From assembly GCA_003138955.1 (NCBI GenBank), contig PLHP01000403.1:1487-57586 (forward strand): DNA of 56,100 nucleotides, given 5' to 3'. The position numbers were made by a program, and so were the translations under genes. This stretch comes from Acidobacteriaceae bacterium (GTDB taxonomy: Bacteria; Acidobacteriota; Terriglobia; Terriglobales; Acidobacteriaceae). Shown here piece by piece: positions 37,239 through 46,563 of the stretch; the first letter of the stretch is position 1, and every line of letters begins with the position of its first letter. The notes below the pieces were generated by a model. That model was not told the origin of the DNA, made no database searches, and worked only from the letters and a program-made list of their open reading frames with translations.

Positions 37239-38017
37239 GCAACCTGAAACTCTCCTTCGAACACGATGGCCAAGTCGCCCGCGTCGCATTGGCTGCGCCC
37301 AAGGCCAACATCGTCGACCAGGCAATGATGGCAGCTTTGGCCGCGGCCTTCGACGACCTGAAGAATCGGCCACACATCAGGGTGATGATTCTTACCGCGG
37401 AAGGCCCGCATTTCAGTTTTGGCGCCAGCGTACAGGAGCACCTGCCCGAGTATGTCAGGACCATGTTGCCGCAGTTCAGCCGACTACTTGGGCAAATGCT
37501 CGAACTGCCGGCGGTCACCCTTGCGGCCGTGCGCGGGCAGTGCCTGGGCGGAGGGTTTGAGCTGGCCCTGGCTTGCGACTTCATCGTCGCGGAAGAAGGC
37601 GCCGGGTTCGCTTGTCCCGAAATCAAGCTGGCAGTTTTCCCGCCCGCGGCGGCTGTGCTACTGCCGGCCCGAATTGGCGTGAGTCGCGCCGCGGAACTCG
37701 TGTTGACCGGAGCTGCATGGAGCGCCGCCCAAGCTGCGGGAGCAGGATTGGTCGTGCAAACCGCGCTCCAAGGACAGCTGGAAGCGACGGTCGAAACCTG
37801 GATCCGCGATCACTTTCTGGCCCGTTCGCCGGTCGCGCTGCGCTATGGCGTACGCGCTGCCCGCCTCCCGCTGCAGCGGGCACGGCAGGAGGACTTGCCG
37901 CAATTGGAGCGCATGTACCTTGACGAGCTCATGGCGGAGTCCGACGCCGTGGAAGGACTGCGCGCCTTTATGGAAAAACGTGAGCCGCAATGGGAGAAGA
38001 GAGGAGAAATCGCGTGA
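37235..38017 (+). CDS. dch: Cyclohexa-1,5-diene-1-carbonyl-CoA hydratase
   Basis: Crotonase fold VARVALAAPKANIVDQAMM, FSFGASVQEHLPEYVRTMLPQFSRL, VRGQCLGGGFELALACDFI. Confidence 0.9.
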   Translation: MSNLKLSFEHDGQVARVALAAPKANIVDQAMMAALAAAFDDLKNRPHIRVMILTAEGPHFSFGASVQEHLPEYVRTMLPQFSRLLGQMLELPAVTLAAVRGQCLGGGFELALACDFIVAEEGAGFACPEIKLAVFPPAAAVLLPARIGVSRAAELVLTGAAWSAAQAAGAGLVVQTALQGQLEATVETWIRDHFLARSPVALRYGVRAARLPLQRARQEDLPQLERMYLDELMAESDAVEGLRAFMEKREPQWEKRGEIA

Positions 38018-39183
38018 ACCCTGAACTCGAGCAAATCCTCAGCCGCGCCCAGACCTTGTACGAAGACGTTGACTACAAGGCAGTTGCGGAATGGAAATCG
38101 TGCGCGCCCGGGCGCAGAGCAATCGGGTATATGCCCATTTATGTCCCACGAGAACTGATTCATGCGGCTGGAATGTTGCCGGTCGGCATCTTCGGCGGAG
38201 GCGACCGGCTGGAAATCATCCGCGGCGACGCCTACTTTCAAAGCTACATCTGCCACATTCCTCGCAGCACGATCGAGCTGGCAATATCGGGACGGCTCGA
38301 TATGCTGGACGGCATGTTGTTCCCTTCGATCTGCGATGTCATCCGCAATCTGAGCGGCATGTGGACGATGCTCTTTCCCGGACGCTACGTGCGCTATGTC
38401 GATCTTCCCCAGAACTACGACGCCCGCGTTGGAGGTGAATTTTGGCGGCGGGAATTGACGGCGATGCGCGCGGACATGGCGCGTTTGGCGGGCGGAGAGA
38501 TCTCCGATCAAAATCTCCGCAACAGCATCCGGATCTACAACCAGAACCGCCGCGCGATCCGGGAGCTCTACCAGGCACGCAGTGAATCGCCGTGGCTCTT
38601 TCCCATCGCGCAGGTCTATGCCGTACTGCGCGCCGGCAGTGTGCTGCCGCCGGAGGAGCACACCACGATGGTGCGTCGCTATCTCGAGGTGGCCTCGCAG
38701 GGATCGACCCTTCCTGAGGATCGCAGCCGAGTCGTGCTGACGGGCATGTTCTGTGAACAGCCTCCGCTGGCGTTGCTGATCACCCTGGAACGCGCGGGCT
38801 GTTGGATCGTGGACGACGACCTGTTGCTGGGTTTCCGCTGGTTCACAGGCGAGGTACCCGAGGGGGGTGACGCGATCGAAAACCTGGCGCAAGCCTACCT
38901 GACGCAAAGCGTGGCGACGGCCTCGTGCTATGCGCCCGATGGGCAACGCGGCCGGTGGCTGGTCGATGCCGTGCGGCAGAATCACGCGGATGGCGTCATT
39001 TTTTGCGCTCCGAGTTTTTGCGATCCCGCGCTGCTCGAGCAACCCATGCTGGTCGCCGCCCTGGAGCGCGAACATATTCCCCACACCCAGTTCAAGTACT
39101 CCGAGGATACGGGACAATTCGCCGTCATTCGGGAACAGGCTGGCACCTTTTCGGATTCCATCCGGCTGTGGAGCGAGGCATGA
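38014..39183 (+). CDS. bcrC: Benzoyl-CoA reductase subunit C
   Basis: HgdB/BcrC-type: IGYMPIYVPRELIHAAGMLPVGIFGGGDRLEIIRGDAYFQSYICHIPRSTIELA; GTG start overlapping the dch stop. Confidence 0.93.
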   Translation: MNPELEQILSRAQTLYEDVDYKAVAEWKSCAPGRRAIGYMPIYVPRELIHAAGMLPVGIFGGGDRLEIIRGDAYFQSYICHIPRSTIELAISGRLDMLDGMLFPSICDVIRNLSGMWTMLFPGRYVRYVDLPQNYDARVGGEFWRRELTAMRADMARLAGGEISDQNLRNSIRIYNQNRRAIRELYQARSESPWLFPIAQVYAVLRAGSVLPPEEHTTMVRRYLEVASQGSTLPEDRSRVVLTGMFCEQPPLALLITLERAGCWIVDDDLLLGFRWFTGEVPEGGDAIENLAQAYLTQSVATASCYAPDGQRGRWLVDAVRQNHADGVIFCAPSFCDPALLEQPMLVAALEREHIPHTQFKYSEDTGQFAVIREQAGTFSDSIRLWSEA

Positions 39184-40478
39184 CCAAAGACAATGTGCAG
39201 GAATCGACCGTGCAGAAAGAGCGGAGCATGGTCCTGCAGAAGCAACTCATAGGCGACTACTACGATTCTCTGGGACGGGCGCACGAAGAGGGAAAGCGAG
39301 TCGTCTCCACGTTTGTTCCCGGCAATTTGACCGAACTGCTGCGGTCCTTCGATCTGCTTCCGATCCTGCCGGAGATCAACGCGCTGCAGTCCGGCATGCG
39401 CAAGCTTTCCGCCAACTTCATTGCGGAAGCGGAGAAGCACGGGCACAGCGAGGATGTCTGCACATATGTGAAATGCGATATCGGTATGCTGAAGTTGGGC
39501 AACGTAGGTCCCACCGGCGTAAAACTCCCCAATCCCGACCTGCTGCTGCTCTCCTACACGGGATGCTTCACGTTTCTCAAGTGGTTCGAACTTCTGCGCC
39601 AGGAGTATCAATGCCCGGTGGCCATGCTGCACGTGCCGTACCTGGCCAACGGACGCATTGAACCCCACCATGTCGACTACGTGGTGCAGCAGTTGCGCAC
39701 CGAGGTGATCCCGAAACTGGAGCAAGTCAGCGGCCGGCGCTACGATGAGGCTCGACTTTCCGAGATGCTGGCTCTTTCCGCCAAGGCAGAAGACGATTTC
39801 GTGTGGGTGCTGGAGAGCGCGAAAAACGAGCCCTCGCCGATTGATGCGTACTTCGGCGGCGTGTACTACATCGGCCCGATATTCACCGCCTTCCGAGGCA
39901 CGAGTGAGGGTGTCGAGTATTACCGCGTGCTGCGCGAAGAGATTGCGGAACGGATCAAGTTGGGACTTGGTCCTGTCACTCCCGAGGGCACGATGGAGCG
40001 CCAGCGTTATCGCCTAGTGGTGGAAGGCCCGCCCAACTGGACGAGCTTCCGCGAGTTCTGGAAGATGTTCTACGACGAAGGCGCTGTCATAGTTGCCAGC
40101 AGCTATACCAAAGTGGGTGGACTCTACGATCGCGGTTTCCGCCACGACCCCAACCGTCCGCTCGAAAGCCTGGCGGAATACTGCCTGGGCTGCTACACCA
40201 ACCTCGGGCTGCCGGCGCGCGTCGATCTGCTGGAGCGCTACATCCGCGAATACCGCGCCGATGGCTTCATGATCAACAGCGTCAAGAGTTGCAATTCGTT
40301 CAGTGTCGGCCAATTGCTGATGCTGCGGCAACTCGAGCAGCGGACGGGTGTGCCCGGCGGATTCATCGAGAGCGATCTCGTGGATCCACGATATTTTTCG
40401 CCGGCAAACATAAAGAACCGCATTGAGAGCTACCTGCAGATGCTCGAACAAAGGCGAACAGCAGGGGTGACGGCATGA
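39180..40478 (+). CDS. bcrB: Benzoyl-CoA reductase subunit B
   Basis: BcrB-type: GPTGVKLPNPDLLLLSYTGCFTFLKWFELLRQEY, YRADGFMINSVKSCNSFSVGQLLM; ATGA overlap with bcrC. Confidence 0.93.
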   Translation: MTKDNVQESTVQKERSMVLQKQLIGDYYDSLGRAHEEGKRVVSTFVPGNLTELLRSFDLLPILPEINALQSGMRKLSANFIAEAEKHGHSEDVCTYVKCDIGMLKLGNVGPTGVKLPNPDLLLLSYTGCFTFLKWFELLRQEYQCPVAMLHVPYLANGRIEPHHVDYVVQQLRTEVIPKLEQVSGRRYDEARLSEMLALSAKAEDDFVWVLESAKNEPSPIDAYFGGVYYIGPIFTAFRGTSEGVEYYRVLREEIAERIKLGLGPVTPEGTMERQRYRLVVEGPPNWTSFREFWKMFYDEGAVIVASSYTKVGGLYDRGFRHDPNRPLESLAEYCLGCYTNLGLPARVDLLERYIREYRADGFMINSVKSCNSFSVGQLLMLRQLEQRTGVPGGFIESDLVDPRYFSPANIKNRIESYLQMLEQRRTAGVTA

Positions 40479-41812
40479 GCGTGGTGGAGGTTCTGCTCGG
40501 TATCGATTTGGGCTCGACCACAACCAAGGCCGTCGCGCTTGATCGAACCGGCCGGGTCATTGGCCGCGGCATCACCAACACCCGCAGCAACTATGAAGTC
40601 GCTTCCCAGATCGTTCGCGACGAAGCGCTCGTGCAATCAAGATTTGAACTGGTGCGGCATGCCATGGAAGCCGATCCCGAACTCTCAGGAATTGAAAGTA
40701 AGTTTATTGGATCTCTGGTGCGCAATTTCCGCCAGCGGCAACATCTGGAACAGTTGGAGGGCTTGGAGTCGGCGCTGCACCATGGTGCCGATGCGCCCCG
40801 TTACGCGCCCAACCGGGAGGCAGTCAACGAAATACTCAATCGTATCTGCCAGGCGATGCGGGCGCGCGTTCCCGGCCACTTCAGCGAATTGGCGGTGCGG
40901 AAAAGCGATTTCTTCCGCGATCTGGCCGCAGCCGACTACATGCAGGCCGCGGAACAGTTCAGCGATGCGAAACACGCTTCCTTCGACGTCCTGTGTGGCC
41001 TGTTCGACGCCGCCATCCTGGAGGTCGAGAATGCGGCAGCTGACCGAGCATTTGAACGGCACGCAGGGCCGGCACTGGAGCAGACGCTGGCCGCCGCACC
41101 GGCGGACATCCACGAACGGGAAGCAAGACTGCGTGCTGCCGTTGAGTCGGTGAGATCGCTCGAGCTCCGGGTGCTTGGAATGGTCGGCACGGGCTATGGC
41201 CGGCAACGGCTTCCCTTCCCGAAAGAACAGATCCGCAGCGAGATCCTCTGCCACGGCCTGGGCGCCCATGCCATGTTCGCCGGTACGCGCACGGTGCTCG
41301 ACATTGGTGGCCAGGACACCAAGGCGATTCAGGTTGATGGCACCGGCATCGTCACCAGTTTCCAAATGAATGACCGGTGTGCGGCTGGATGTGGCCGCTA
41401 CTTGGGTTATATCGCCGACGAAATGAACCTCGGCCTGCATGAACTCGGCAGGCTGGCACAGGAGAGCACTTGCAGCGTAAAGATCAACAGCACGTGCACG
41501 GTCTTTGCCGGAGCCGAGCTGCGGGATCGCCTATCGCTGGGGCAGAAGGTGCCGGATATCCTGGCGGGTCTGCACAGGGCGATCATGTTGCGGGCGATGT
41601 CGCTACTGGCGCGTTCCGGAGGAATTTCCGACGAATTCACGTTTACCGGGGGAGTGGCCCGTAACCCCGCTGCGGTTTCCGCCCTGCAAGGCCTGGTCCA
41701 ACAAAACTATGGCGTGCGAACACTCAATATCTCTCCCGAGTCCATCTACACCGGGGCCCTGGGGGCGGCGTTATTCGCGCAGCGCGCTGCCGAAGGAAGG
41801 AATGCGGCATGA
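40475..41812 (+). CDS. bcrA: Benzoyl-CoA reductase subunit A (ATPase/activator type)
   Basis: BadF/BcrA ATPase: LGIDLGSTTTKAVALD, DIGGQDTKAIQVD, NDRCAAGCGRYLGYIADEM, FTGGVARNPAAV. Confidence 0.93.
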   Translation: MSVVEVLLGIDLGSTTTKAVALDRTGRVIGRGITNTRSNYEVASQIVRDEALVQSRFELVRHAMEADPELSGIESKFIGSLVRNFRQRQHLEQLEGLESALHHGADAPRYAPNREAVNEILNRICQAMRARVPGHFSELAVRKSDFFRDLAAADYMQAAEQFSDAKHASFDVLCGLFDAAILEVENAAADRAFERHAGPALEQTLAAAPADIHEREARLRAAVESVRSLELRVLGMVGTGYGRQRLPFPKEQIRSEILCHGLGAHAMFAGTRTVLDIGGQDTKAIQVDGTGIVTSFQMNDRCAAGCGRYLGYIADEMNLGLHELGRLAQESTCSVKINSTCTVFAGAELRDRLSLGQKVPDILAGLHRAIMLRAMSLLARSGGISDEFTFTGGVARNPAAVSALQGLVQQNYGVRTLNISPESIYTGALGAALFAQRAAEGRNAA

Positions 41813-42660
41813 AGGCTGGAGAGAGCATCCTCGCCGCGGGCGTCGACGTGGGCTCGAGTGCCGTCAAGTTCGCGCTGGTGCAGGATGGTGGAGACGGGGA
41901 CGTGAGCGTGCTCGCTCTGCACAACGAGCGCATCCGCCGCCGCGAACTACGGAAGGTGATTCGCGAAGGCTATGAGGTGTCTCTGGAAGCGGCTGGAGTG
42001 CGCCAGAACGAGATCGCTTACACCGCGAGCACCGGTGAAGGCGAGTTGGTGGATTTCCGCCGTGGTCACTTCTACGGAATGACGACGCACGCGCGAGGAG
42101 CGGTATTCCTGATGCCCGGCACCGGCGCTGTGATCGACATCGGGGCCCTGCACGCCCGTGCCATGCGGGTTGACGAGCGCAGCCGCGTAATGGCGTACCG
42201 CATGACCAGCCAGTGCGCCTCCGGTTCAGGACAGTTTCTCGAGAACGTTGCCCGCTACCTTGGCATCATGCTGGAGGACGTCGGACCTTTGTCTTGCGAA
42301 GCAAAGAATCCGGAATCGGTCAGCAGCATCTGCGCGGTGCTGGCGGAGACCGACGTCATCAACATGGTGAGCCGTGGCATTTCGCGCAGCGATATCCTTA
42401 AGGGAATTCACCTGTCGATGGCAGGGCGTTACACGAAGCTTCTGCGCTCGATCGGTGCGGCCGGGGACGTGGCGATCACCGGCGGACTGGCCGCTGATAT
42501 TGGGCTGTGCAGTGCATTGGAAGAGAAGATCGCCGAAGAAAAGCTTGCCATGCGCGTGCGTACTCACCCAGACTCGATTTACGCTGGAGCGATCGGGGCC
42601 GCACTTTGGGGTGCGTACCGCCATCGTGTACTGGCGCGGCGCACCGAGGTGGTGGCGTGA
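41809..42660 (+). CDS. bcrD: Benzoyl-CoA reductase subunit D (ATPase/activator type)
   Basis: GVDVGSSAVKFALVQ, GTGAVIDIGALHARAMRVD, TSQCASGSGQFLENVARYLGI, AITGGLAADIGL. Confidence 0.93.
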   Translation: MKAGESILAAGVDVGSSAVKFALVQDGGDGDVSVLALHNERIRRRELRKVIREGYEVSLEAAGVRQNEIAYTASTGEGELVDFRRGHFYGMTTHARGAVFLMPGTGAVIDIGALHARAMRVDERSRVMAYRMTSQCASGSGQFLENVARYLGIMLEDVGPLSCEAKNPESVSSICAVLAETDVINMVSRGISRSDILKGIHLSMAGRYTKLLRSIGAAGDVAITGGLAADIGLCSALEEKIAEEKLAMRVRTHPDSIYAGAIGAALWGAYRHRVLARRTEVVA

Positions 42661-43379
42661 AGCGCGCTCTCGAAAACAAGATTGCCGTCGTGACCGGTGG
42701 ATCCGGCGCAATCGGGTCCGCCATCATTGCCTGCTTGGAGCGACAAGGAGCGTGCGCGGTGTCGCTGGATGTGGCGCGTCCGGCGGCGGAGACTGCGCCC
42801 TTCCAGGATTGTGATGTGCAGAAGGACAATTCAGTGGCTTCGGCCATCGCAAAAGTGCAGCATACTTACGGGCGCCTGGATCTGGTCGTACACGCGGCCG
42901 GAGTCTCCCGCGAAGCGGTTGTATGGAAGCTTGCTGTGGAAGACTGGGATTTTGTGCACAGCGTAAACTTGCGCGGGGCCTTCCTTTTGCTGCGCCATGC
43001 AATCCCGGTGATGCGAGCCGGCGAAGGCGGACGGATCGTACTCATCGGGTCCATCAATGGTTCGCGCGGAAAGTTCGGCACCTCAGCTTATTCGGCAAGC
43101 AAGGCTGGTTTGATCGCCCTGGCCAGGACAGTTGCGCGCGAGGTTGCCCGCCTGGGGATTCTTATCAACGTCGTCGAGCCGGGATGGGTGCGCACACCGC
43201 TCACCGACAGCCAGCCACAGGCGGTCCGCGACGCAGCCTTGGCGGAAAATCTGGTGGGAAAATACGTCGAACCTGAGGATGTGGCCGCCGCTGTCACGTT
43301 TCTTTGTGGACCCGGCGCGCAGCAGATCACCGGGCAGATCCTTCGCGTCGATGGGGGACAGTCGCTTGGCAGTGTTTGA
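42657..43379 (+). CDS. Short-chain dehydrogenase/reductase
   Basis: GTG start overlapping bcrD; AVVTGGSGAIGSAI, HAAGVSRE, YSASKAGL, GQILRVDGGQSLGSV. Confidence 0.92.
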   Translation: MKRALENKIAVVTGGSGAIGSAIIACLERQGACAVSLDVARPAAETAPFQDCDVQKDNSVASAIAKVQHTYGRLDLVVHAAGVSREAVVWKLAVEDWDFVHSVNLRGAFLLLRHAIPVMRAGEGGRIVLIGSINGSRGKFGTSAYSASKAGLIALARTVAREVARLGILINVVEPGWVRTPLTDSQPQAVRDAALAENLVGKYVEPEDVAAAVTFLCGPGAQQITGQILRVDGGQSLGSV

Positions 43380-43393
43380 GAGAGGAGACTTAT

Positions 43394-43897
43394 ATGACTA
43401 CCAACCCTCTGGAAGAACCGGGAATCTTGGAAACGGACAGTATCCTGGTGCGCCTTATGAACGAGCGCGACCTGGAGGCGGTCGTTACGATTGACGCAGC
43501 AGGCAGCGGCCGGCGGCGTCCCCGCTATTTCGAACTGATGTTGGAACGGGCGGTGAAACAAGCGGTGCTGCAAGTCTCGCTGGTTGCAGAAGTGGATGGG
43601 CGCGTCGTCGGATTCGCCATCGCATCGCTGTACTATGGCGAGTACGGAGTCAGCGAGCCCACTGCCTCGCTGGACGCCATTGGCGTGGCCCCGGCAAACC
43701 GCAGGCAGCAGGTAGGCAAAGCCTTACTGCGGCAGTTGCGGCTGAATCTATCCGCTCTCCGGGTGACGACGCTGCGCACCGAAGTATCGTGGGATGATTT
43801 TGATCTTCTCGCTTTCTTCAAGAAAGAAGGATTTTCCCCGGTGCTCCGTCTCTGCCTGGATTGTGCGCTCGACCCCACACGCTCGAGTGACGAGTGA
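43394..43897 (+). CDS. GNAT-family N-acetyltransferase
   Basis: VRLMNERDLEAVVTID, LDAIGVAPANRRQQVGKALLRQL, DFDLLAFFKKEGFSP. Confidence 0.85.
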   Translation: MTTNPLEEPGILETDSILVRLMNERDLEAVVTIDAAGSGRRRPRYFELMLERAVKQAVLQVSLVAEVDGRVVGFAIASLYYGEYGVSEPTASLDAIGVAPANRRQQVGKALLRQLRLNLSALRVTTLRTEVSWDDFDLLAFFKKEGFSPVLRLCLDCALDPTRSSDE

Positions 43898-43918
43898 CGC
43901 GTATGTAAGGAGGATCGT

Positions 43919-44665
43919 ATGTCAGAAGCGACTGATGGCTCTGTACGTTGTCCCCGCTGCGGTCACCTGGGCGGCGCGGCGGACAAGTTCTGCGCCGAGT
44001 GCGGGCGTTTTCTCCGCGACGCTTCGATTGACCAGCGGCTTCTTTTGGCCATGGTGCACGAACGAGAGGGACGGGGGCGCGAGGCACAGCAGGAGCTCCA
44101 GCACTTGCTCGACGCCGAACCCGATCACGTCCTGGGCAACCACCAGCTCGGAAACCTTCTGTTCCACGAAGGTCTGCTGGACCTGGCTATCGAACACTAT
44201 CGCCGAGCGGTGACGGCTTCGACGAACTTTGTGTTAGCCTATTACGACCTCGGGGTCGCCTACTACCACCGCGGCAACATGCCGGAGGCGGCTGCCGCCT
44301 TCCGCCGCTGTCTCGACATCAATCCCAACTACAACGCCGCTCACTACCGGCTGGCGCTGGCGCTGTTTCACCAGGGACAGCTCACAAAGGCCCACGAGCA
44401 CTTTGAGCTTTCGGCGACCCTCACTCCCGAATACGTGATGGCCCACTATCACCTGGGCGTGATTCACGAGCGCGAAGGCGCGACCGAGATCGCTCGCCGG
44501 GAATTCGAACGGAGCCTGGAAGAGGGAGTTCACGAACTCAGCAGTCTGTTCCACCTTGCGCTGATCCGTCGTGCGCAGGGTGACAATGCCGGAGCAGAAG
44601 AGCTTTTGAGGCGAGCGGGGGAGTTTGGCAAGTTGCGCCCGACGGCATCGGAAGCCCGCACGTAA
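43919..44665 (+). CDS. Zinc-ribbon plus TPR-repeat protein
   Basis: CPRCGHLGGAADKFCAECGRFL then repeated TPR units (LAYYDLGVAYYHRGNMPEAAAAFRRCLDINPNYNAAHYRLALALFHQGQ). Confidence 0.88.
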   Translation: MSEATDGSVRCPRCGHLGGAADKFCAECGRFLRDASIDQRLLLAMVHEREGRGREAQQELQHLLDAEPDHVLGNHQLGNLLFHEGLLDLAIEHYRRAVTASTNFVLAYYDLGVAYYHRGNMPEAAAAFRRCLDINPNYNAAHYRLALALFHQGQLTKAHEHFELSATLTPEYVMAHYHLGVIHEREGATEIARREFERSLEEGVHELSSLFHLALIRRAQGDNAGAEELLRRAGEFGKLRPTASEART

Positions 44666-44680
44666 ACGGGAGAATGCGGC

Positions 44681-45928
44681 ATGGAAACCTCGGTGAAAAA
44701 CGGCCTCATCTTCGACTGGGCGCGCGCGGGCCCGCGGACTACTTCCTGGCCAGCGCACGTCATGCTCGACGATGAGACGCTGCGCGACGGTCTGCAGAGC
44801 CCCTCCGTTACCGATCCGCCAGCGGCGGCGAAAGTCGAGATTCTCCATTTCATGGAGAATCTCGGAATTGAAACCCTGGATGTCGGGCTGCCCGGAGCGG
44901 GCGCACGCCAGCGCGAAGCTGTACTCGCACTCTGCCGCGAGATCTCCAGCCAGCGAATGCGCATTCGCCCCAACTGCGCCGCCCGCACCATGGTGGTGGA
45001 CATTCGTCCCATCGCGGAGGCCTCGCAACTAACGGGCGTGCCGATTGAGGCTGCTTTGTTTATCGGCAGCAGTCCCATCCGGCAGTACGCGGAGGAATGG
45101 ACCCTCGATCAAATCCTGCGCCACACTCGGGAAGCGATCCGCTTTGCCGTAAAGGAAGGCCTAGACGTGATGTACGTGACAGAGGACACCGTACGATCTT
45201 CGCCAGCGCACCTGCGTATCTTGTTTGCCGAAGCGATCGAGGCTGGGGCCAAGCGGCTGTGTCTCTGCGACACTTGTGGCGCTGCGACTCCGGAGGCGGT
45301 CTGGAACCTGGTGTCCTGGGTTAAGGAGTTCCTGGCGGAGACTGGGGCCGACCTCGGCATCGACTGGCACGGTCACCGCGATCGTGGCCTCGATTTGGCG
45401 AACACGCTGGCCGCCATTGAGGCGGGGGCATCGCGCGTGCACGGCACCGCACTCGGAATCGGCGAGCGCGTGGGAAACACGCCGATGGAACAGTTGCTGA
45501 TTAATCTCAACCTGCTCGGCATGAGGCACGACGACCTCAGTTCTCTGCAGAGGTATGTGGACTCGGTTTCGGCCGCGGCCTCCGTTCCAGTTCCAGTGAA
45601 TGCCCCGGTAATCGGACGCGATGCCTTCCGCACCGCCACCGGCGTCCACGCGGCGGCCATCATCAAGGCCCAGAAGAAGGGCGATCGCTGGCTGACCGAC
45701 TTCGTTTATTCAGGAGTCCCGGCAAGCCTGATCGGACGAAAGCAGGAAATCGAGATCGGGCCCATGTCGGGCAGTTCGAACGTTATCTTCTATCTATCGC
45801 AGCGGGGAATCGTGGCGAGCCCTGAACTCATACAGGCCGTCCTGCTGGCTGCCAAAGAATCCAACCGCATTCTGCAGGAACCGGAAATCCGTGCCATAGT
45901 GCGGCGCTTGGAAAGTGTGACTTCGTAG
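44681..45928 (+). CDS. HMGL/DRE-TIM family protein (2-isopropylmalate synthase-like, no regulatory domain)
   Basis: LDDETLRDGLQSPSVTD, DWHGHRDRGLDLANTLAAIEAGASRVHGTALGIGERVGNTPMEQLLINL. Confidence 0.88.
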   Translation: METSVKNGLIFDWARAGPRTTSWPAHVMLDDETLRDGLQSPSVTDPPAAAKVEILHFMENLGIETLDVGLPGAGARQREAVLALCREISSQRMRIRPNCAARTMVVDIRPIAEASQLTGVPIEAALFIGSSPIRQYAEEWTLDQILRHTREAIRFAVKEGLDVMYVTEDTVRSSPAHLRILFAEAIEAGAKRLCLCDTCGAATPEAVWNLVSWVKEFLAETGADLGIDWHGHRDRGLDLANTLAAIEAGASRVHGTALGIGERVGNTPMEQLLINLNLLGMRHDDLSSLQRYVDSVSAAASVPVPVNAPVIGRDAFRTATGVHAAAIIKAQKKGDRWLTDFVYSGVPASLIGRKQEIEIGPMSGSSNVIFYLSQRGIVASPELIQAVLLAAKESNRILQEPEIRAIVRRLESVTS

Positions 45929-46052
45929 CTTTTGGGATGCAACGTTAGCAGGGCTGACAATCCGTTCTGGACTCGTGCCGCGAGTTCTTGTTTTGGCTAG
46001 AAAGCTCGTGAATAATCCAGGCTAGGCGGTAGCAGCTGGAAGCCGAATCACG

Positions 46053-46544
46053 GTGAAGAAAGAACTCATAGAACTGCGCGTTAACGGCCTTACCCACGAG
46101 CTCGCCATCGAGCCGAGCGCGCTGCTGCTCGACGTGTTGCGCCGCGATCTCGACCTCACCGGCTCGAAGCGCGGCTGCGACGACTCCTCCTGCGGCGCCT
46201 GCACGGTGCTCGTGGACGGCACGCCGATGCTCGCCTGCACGCTGCTCGCGTTCAGTTGCGAGGGGCAGGAGATCACTACCGTCGAAGGCATCAGTGAGCA
46301 CGGTAGCCTGGCCGCCATCCAGAAGGCGTACGGAGATTGGGGCGGCGCGCAATGTGGATACTGCACACCGGGTTTCATGATCACGGTGAAGCATCTGCTC
46401 ACGGTGAATCCGGATCCGACCGAGGAAGAGATTCGCAGTGCGTTGAGCGGCAATCTCTGCCGCTGCACCGGCTACACGCAGATGTACGCGGCGATCAAGG
46501 CAGCGATTGAGGCGGAGAAAAAAGGAATGGCAACGCTGAAATGA
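46053..46544 (+). CDS. hcrC: 4-hydroxybenzoyl-CoA reductase gamma subunit (2 x [2Fe-2S])
   Basis: CDDSSCGACTVLVDG, GGAQCGYCTPGFM, LSGNLCRCTGYTQM; GTG start. Confidence 0.88.
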   Translation: MKKELIELRVNGLTHELAIEPSALLLDVLRRDLDLTGSKRGCDDSSCGACTVLVDGTPMLACTLLAFSCEGQEITTVEGISEHGSLAAIQKAYGDWGGAQCGYCTPGFMITVKHLLTVNPDPTEEEIRSALSGNLCRCTGYTQMYAAIKAAIEAEKKGMATLK

Positions 46545-46563
46545 CAGTCCCTCACACAAACCA

